The notes beneath the pieces were generated by a model. That model was not told where the DNA came from. It did not search any database and worked only from the letters and a program-made list of their open reading frames with translations. The position numbers were made by a program, and so were the translations under genes. This document shows positions 62,101 to 64,000 of a stretch of 64,000 nucleotides of DNA, piece after piece. Source of the DNA: Fodinibacter sp963730365 (GTDB lineage Bacteria; Actinomycetota; Actinomycetes; Actinomycetales; Dermatophilaceae). The DNA is taken from positions 496,001 to 560,000 of the forward strand of contig CAVSRM010000005.1 in the NCBI GenBank assembly GCA_963730365.1, written 5' to 3'. How positions within the stretch are numbered: the first letter of the stretch is position 1; each line of letters begins with the position of its first letter.

Positions 62101-64000
62101 GTGAGCGACCTCCCGACCGACCCCGCCGGCCAGGCGCCGAGCGACCTGGTGCCCGACGACGCCCGGCACGAGTGGGAGACCCTGGCCGAGGAGGCCCGGG
62201 CCCACCAGTTCGCCTACCACGTGCGAGACGCCCCGACGGTCAGCGACGGCGAATACGACGCGCTGATGCGCCGCCTCGGCACGCTGGAGCACGAGCACCC
62301 CTCGCTGAGGACGCCGGACAGCCCCACGCAGCAGGTCGGCGGGGCCATCTTCTCCACCGACTTCACCGCCGTGGACCACCTCGAGCGGATGCTCAGCCTC
62401 GACAACGCCTTCAGCCCCGACGAGCTCGCCGCGTGGGCCGCGCGGGTGGAACGAGACGTCGGTGGGTCCGAGGTGCACTACCTGTGCGAGCTGAAGATCG
62501 ACGGGCTCGCCGTCAACCTCCTCTACGAGGACGGCCGGCTCACCCGCGCACTGACCCGCGGCGACGGCCGCACCGGTGAGGACGTCACGCTCAACGTGCG
62601 CACCATCGACGGGGTGCCCACCGAGCTCTCGGGCGACGACGTGCCCCCGCTCGTCGAGGTGCGCGGAGAGGTGTTCTTCCCCATCGAGGCCTTCGGCGAC
62701 CTCAACGCCTCGCTCGTCGAGGCCGGGAAGGCGCCGTTCGCCAACCCGCGCAACGCGGCGGCGGGGTCGCTGCGCCAGAAGGACCCCCGGGTCACCGCCA
62801 CCCGGCCCCTCAAGATGCTCGTCCACGGCATCGGGGCGCGACGCGGGCTCGAGATCGCTCGTCAGAGCGAGGCCTACGACCTCCTGCGAGCCTGGGGGAT
62901 GCCGGTGAGCAGCCACTTCCGGGTGCTCGACACGGTCGAGGAGGTGCAGCGGTTCGTCGAGGGGTTCGGCGAGCGCCGGCACAGCGTGGAGCACGAGATC
63001 GACGGGGTCGTCGTCAAGGTCGACGAGATCGCGGTGCAACGACGGCTCGGTTCCACCTCCCGGGCCCCACGGTGGGCCATCGCGTTCAAGTACCCGCCGG
63101 AGGAGGTCAACACCCGCCTGCTCGACATCCAGGTCAACGTCGGACGCACCGGCAGGGTCACCCCCTTCGGCGTGATGGAGCCGGTGACCGTGGCGGGGTC
63201 CACCGTGTCGATGGCGACGCTGCACAACGCCCACGAGGTCGTGCGCAAGGGGGTGCTCATCGGAGACACCGTCGTGCTGCGCAAGGCGGGCGACGTCATC
63301 CCCGAGATCCTCGGCCCGGTCGTCGACCTGCGCGACGGCACCGAGCGCGCGTTCGAGATGCCGACGCACTGCCCGTCCTGCGGCACGGCGCTCGCCTATG
63401 AGAAGGAGGGCGACAAGGACATCCGCTGCCCCAACGCGCGCTCCTGCCCGAGCCAGCTCCGCGAGCGGCTCTTCTCGCTCGCAGGTCGAGGTGCATTCGA
63501 CATCGAGGCCCTCGGCTGGGAGGGGTCGATCGCCCTGCTCGACTCCGGGGTGCTGGAGGACCCCGATCTCGCCGGGCCGAGCGAGTCGATGCTCTTCTCG
63601 CTCACGGCCGAGCAGGTCGCACGGGTGCCGCTCTACACGCGGGCGGCCAGGAAGACGGACGACCCGGCCCTCGTCGTCGACGGCCGGGTGCTGTCGGCGA
63701 ACGGGCGGAAGCTCGTCGACAACCTCCGGGCCGCCACGAAGCAACCCGTCTGGCGGGTGCTTGTCGCGCTGTCCATCCGCCACGTCGGCCCCACGGCTGC
63801 TCGCGCCCTCGCCCAGCACTTCGCCTCGATCCCCGCGGTGCGTTCCGCCACGGCCGAGGAGCTCTCAGCCGTGGAGGGCGTCGGTCCGGTCATCGCCGAG
63901 TCGGTGCGGGAGTGGTTCGACGGCGACGGCAGCGACTGGCACCTGCGCATCGTCGAGCAGTGGGCGGCCGACGGCGTGCGGATGGAGGACGAGCGCGACG
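62101..64000 (+). CDS. ligA: NAD-dependent DNA ligase LigA (5' part, runs off the window)
   Basis: It seals nicks using NAD+. The visible 633 codons cover domain Ia (AYHVRDAPTVSDGEYDALMRRL, residues 39-58) and the nucleotidyltransferase domain with adenylated Lys132 in CELKIDGLAVNL. Further motifs include GDGRTGEDVTLNVRT, EVRGEVFFP and NPRNAAAGSLRQKD, then the OB domain (VGRTGRVTPFGVMEPV). The zinc finger (HCPSCGTAL to NARSCPSQL) and the start of the helix-hairpin-helix region follow. The BRCT domain must lie beyond 64000. GTG 62101 is inferred from where similarity begins; CAGGAT lies 6 nt upstream, a possible leaderless -10. Confidence 0.96.
   Translation, partial: MSDLPTDPAGQAPSDLVPDDARHEWETLAEEARAHQFAYHVRDAPTVSDGEYDALMRRLGTLEHEHPSLRTPDSPTQQVGGAIFSTDFTAVDHLERMLSLDNAFSPDELAAWAARVERDVGGSEVHYLCELKIDGLAVNLLYEDGRLTRALTRGDGRTGEDVTLNVRTIDGVPTELSGDDVPPLVEVRGEVFFPIEAFGDLNASLVEAGKAPFANPRNAAAGSLRQKDPRVTATRPLKMLVHGIGARRGLEIARQSEAYDLLRAWGMPVSSHFRVLDTVEEVQRFVEGFGERRHSVEHEIDGVVVKVDEIAVQRRLGSTSRAPRWAIAFKYPPEEVNTRLLDIQVNVGRTGRVTPFGVMEPVTVAGSTVSMATLHNAHEVVRKGVLIGDTVVLRKAGDVIPEILGPVVDLRDGTERAFEMPTHCPSCGTALAYEKEGDKDIRCPNARSCPSQLRERLFSLAGRGAFDIEALGWEGSIALLDSGVLEDPDLAGPSESMLFSLTAEQVARVPLYTRAARKTDDPALVVDGRVLSANGRKLVDNLRAATKQPVWRVLVALSIRHVGPTAARALAQHFASIPAVRSATAEELSAVEGVGPVIAESVREWFDGDGSDWHLRIVEQWAADGVRMEDERD

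Overview
The window is GC-rich chromosomal DNA of an actinobacterium. This rests on GC-rich third codon positions, frequent GTG starts, the NucS mismatch endonuclease, the GlgE maltosyl-transfer pathway and actinobacterial gene order. Two blocks keep an order I recall from Mycobacterium tuberculosis: nucS, methylmalonyl-CoA epimerase, acetyl-CoA acetyltransferase, thioredoxin-like and glgB/glgE/glgP (compare Rv1321-Rv1328); and etfBA, cysteine desulfurase, mnmA, short methionine-synthase-like gene and ligA (compare Rv3029c-Rv3014c). Gene content fits a member of the Micrococcales, perhaps Intrasporangiaceae/Dermatophilaceae, but that family placement is inference.

Layout. 1-8.8 kb: nucS, a small unknown gene, a tandem-duplicated 3-hydroxyacyl-CoA dehydrogenase, a sarcosine/dimethylglycine dehydrogenase-like flavoprotein, an AI-2E-family permease and crotonyl-CoA carboxylase/reductase. 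8.9-15.6 kb: a GH15-like protein coupled to a large membrane protein, an ArsR/YCII pair, then epimerase, thiolase and meaB. Together with crotonyl-CoA reductase these point to C2-C4 acyl-CoA and methylmalonyl/ethylmalonyl-CoA metabolism. 15.6-19.6 kb: a GH65 phosphorylase and beta-phosphoglucomutase operon, divergent from a MarR regulator. 19.7-25.5 kb: envelope proteins, a CnoX/YbbN-like protein, and an uncharacterised trio (Fes-like esterase, small alpha/beta hydrolase, ATP-grasp-like protein). 25.5-27.3 kb: a decayed DUF222/HNH (13E12-like) gene that keeps an SOS-box-like promoter. 27.4-31.7 kb: GH4 glycosidase, PfkB kinase, phosphoglucomutase. 31.7-33.9 kb: a sulfur operon (SQR-like, DsrC/TusE-like, DsrE2-like) behind a CsoR/CstR-type operator.

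34-48.3 kb is dominated by alpha-glucan metabolism: the translationally coupled operon glgE-treS-mak-glgB (minus strand), divergent glgP, and glgX further on. TreS and Mak convert trehalose to maltose 1-phosphate, GlgE polymerises it, GlgB branches the glucan, and GlgP and GlgX degrade it. A lactate-monooxygenase-like flavoenzyme and a small membrane protein sit between glgP and glgX. 48.4-64 kb: a YbjN-like protein, enoyl-CoA hydratase, DUF2254 protein, etfBA, cysteine desulfurase-mnmA (tRNA 2-thiouridine), pirin, small unknowns, a DUF1272/flavin-binding fusion, a MetE-like protein, an EamA permease, an acyl-CoA ligase and the 5' part of ligA, which runs off the right edge.

Three window-wide signals stand out. 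First, many monocistronic or first-in-operon genes have a TANNNT hexamer 6-8 nt before the start codon and no Shine-Dalgarno, implying widespread leaderless transcripts; I used this to choose several starts. Second, a 26-bp-arm inverted repeat occurs twice, 52 kb apart, each time just at or after a gene end. Third, adjacent co-directional genes commonly overlap by ATGA or GTGA. I found no rRNA, tRNA, CRISPR array, intact insertion sequence or prophage. No gene-free stretch reaches 300 bases. The first 60 bases are too short to assign.
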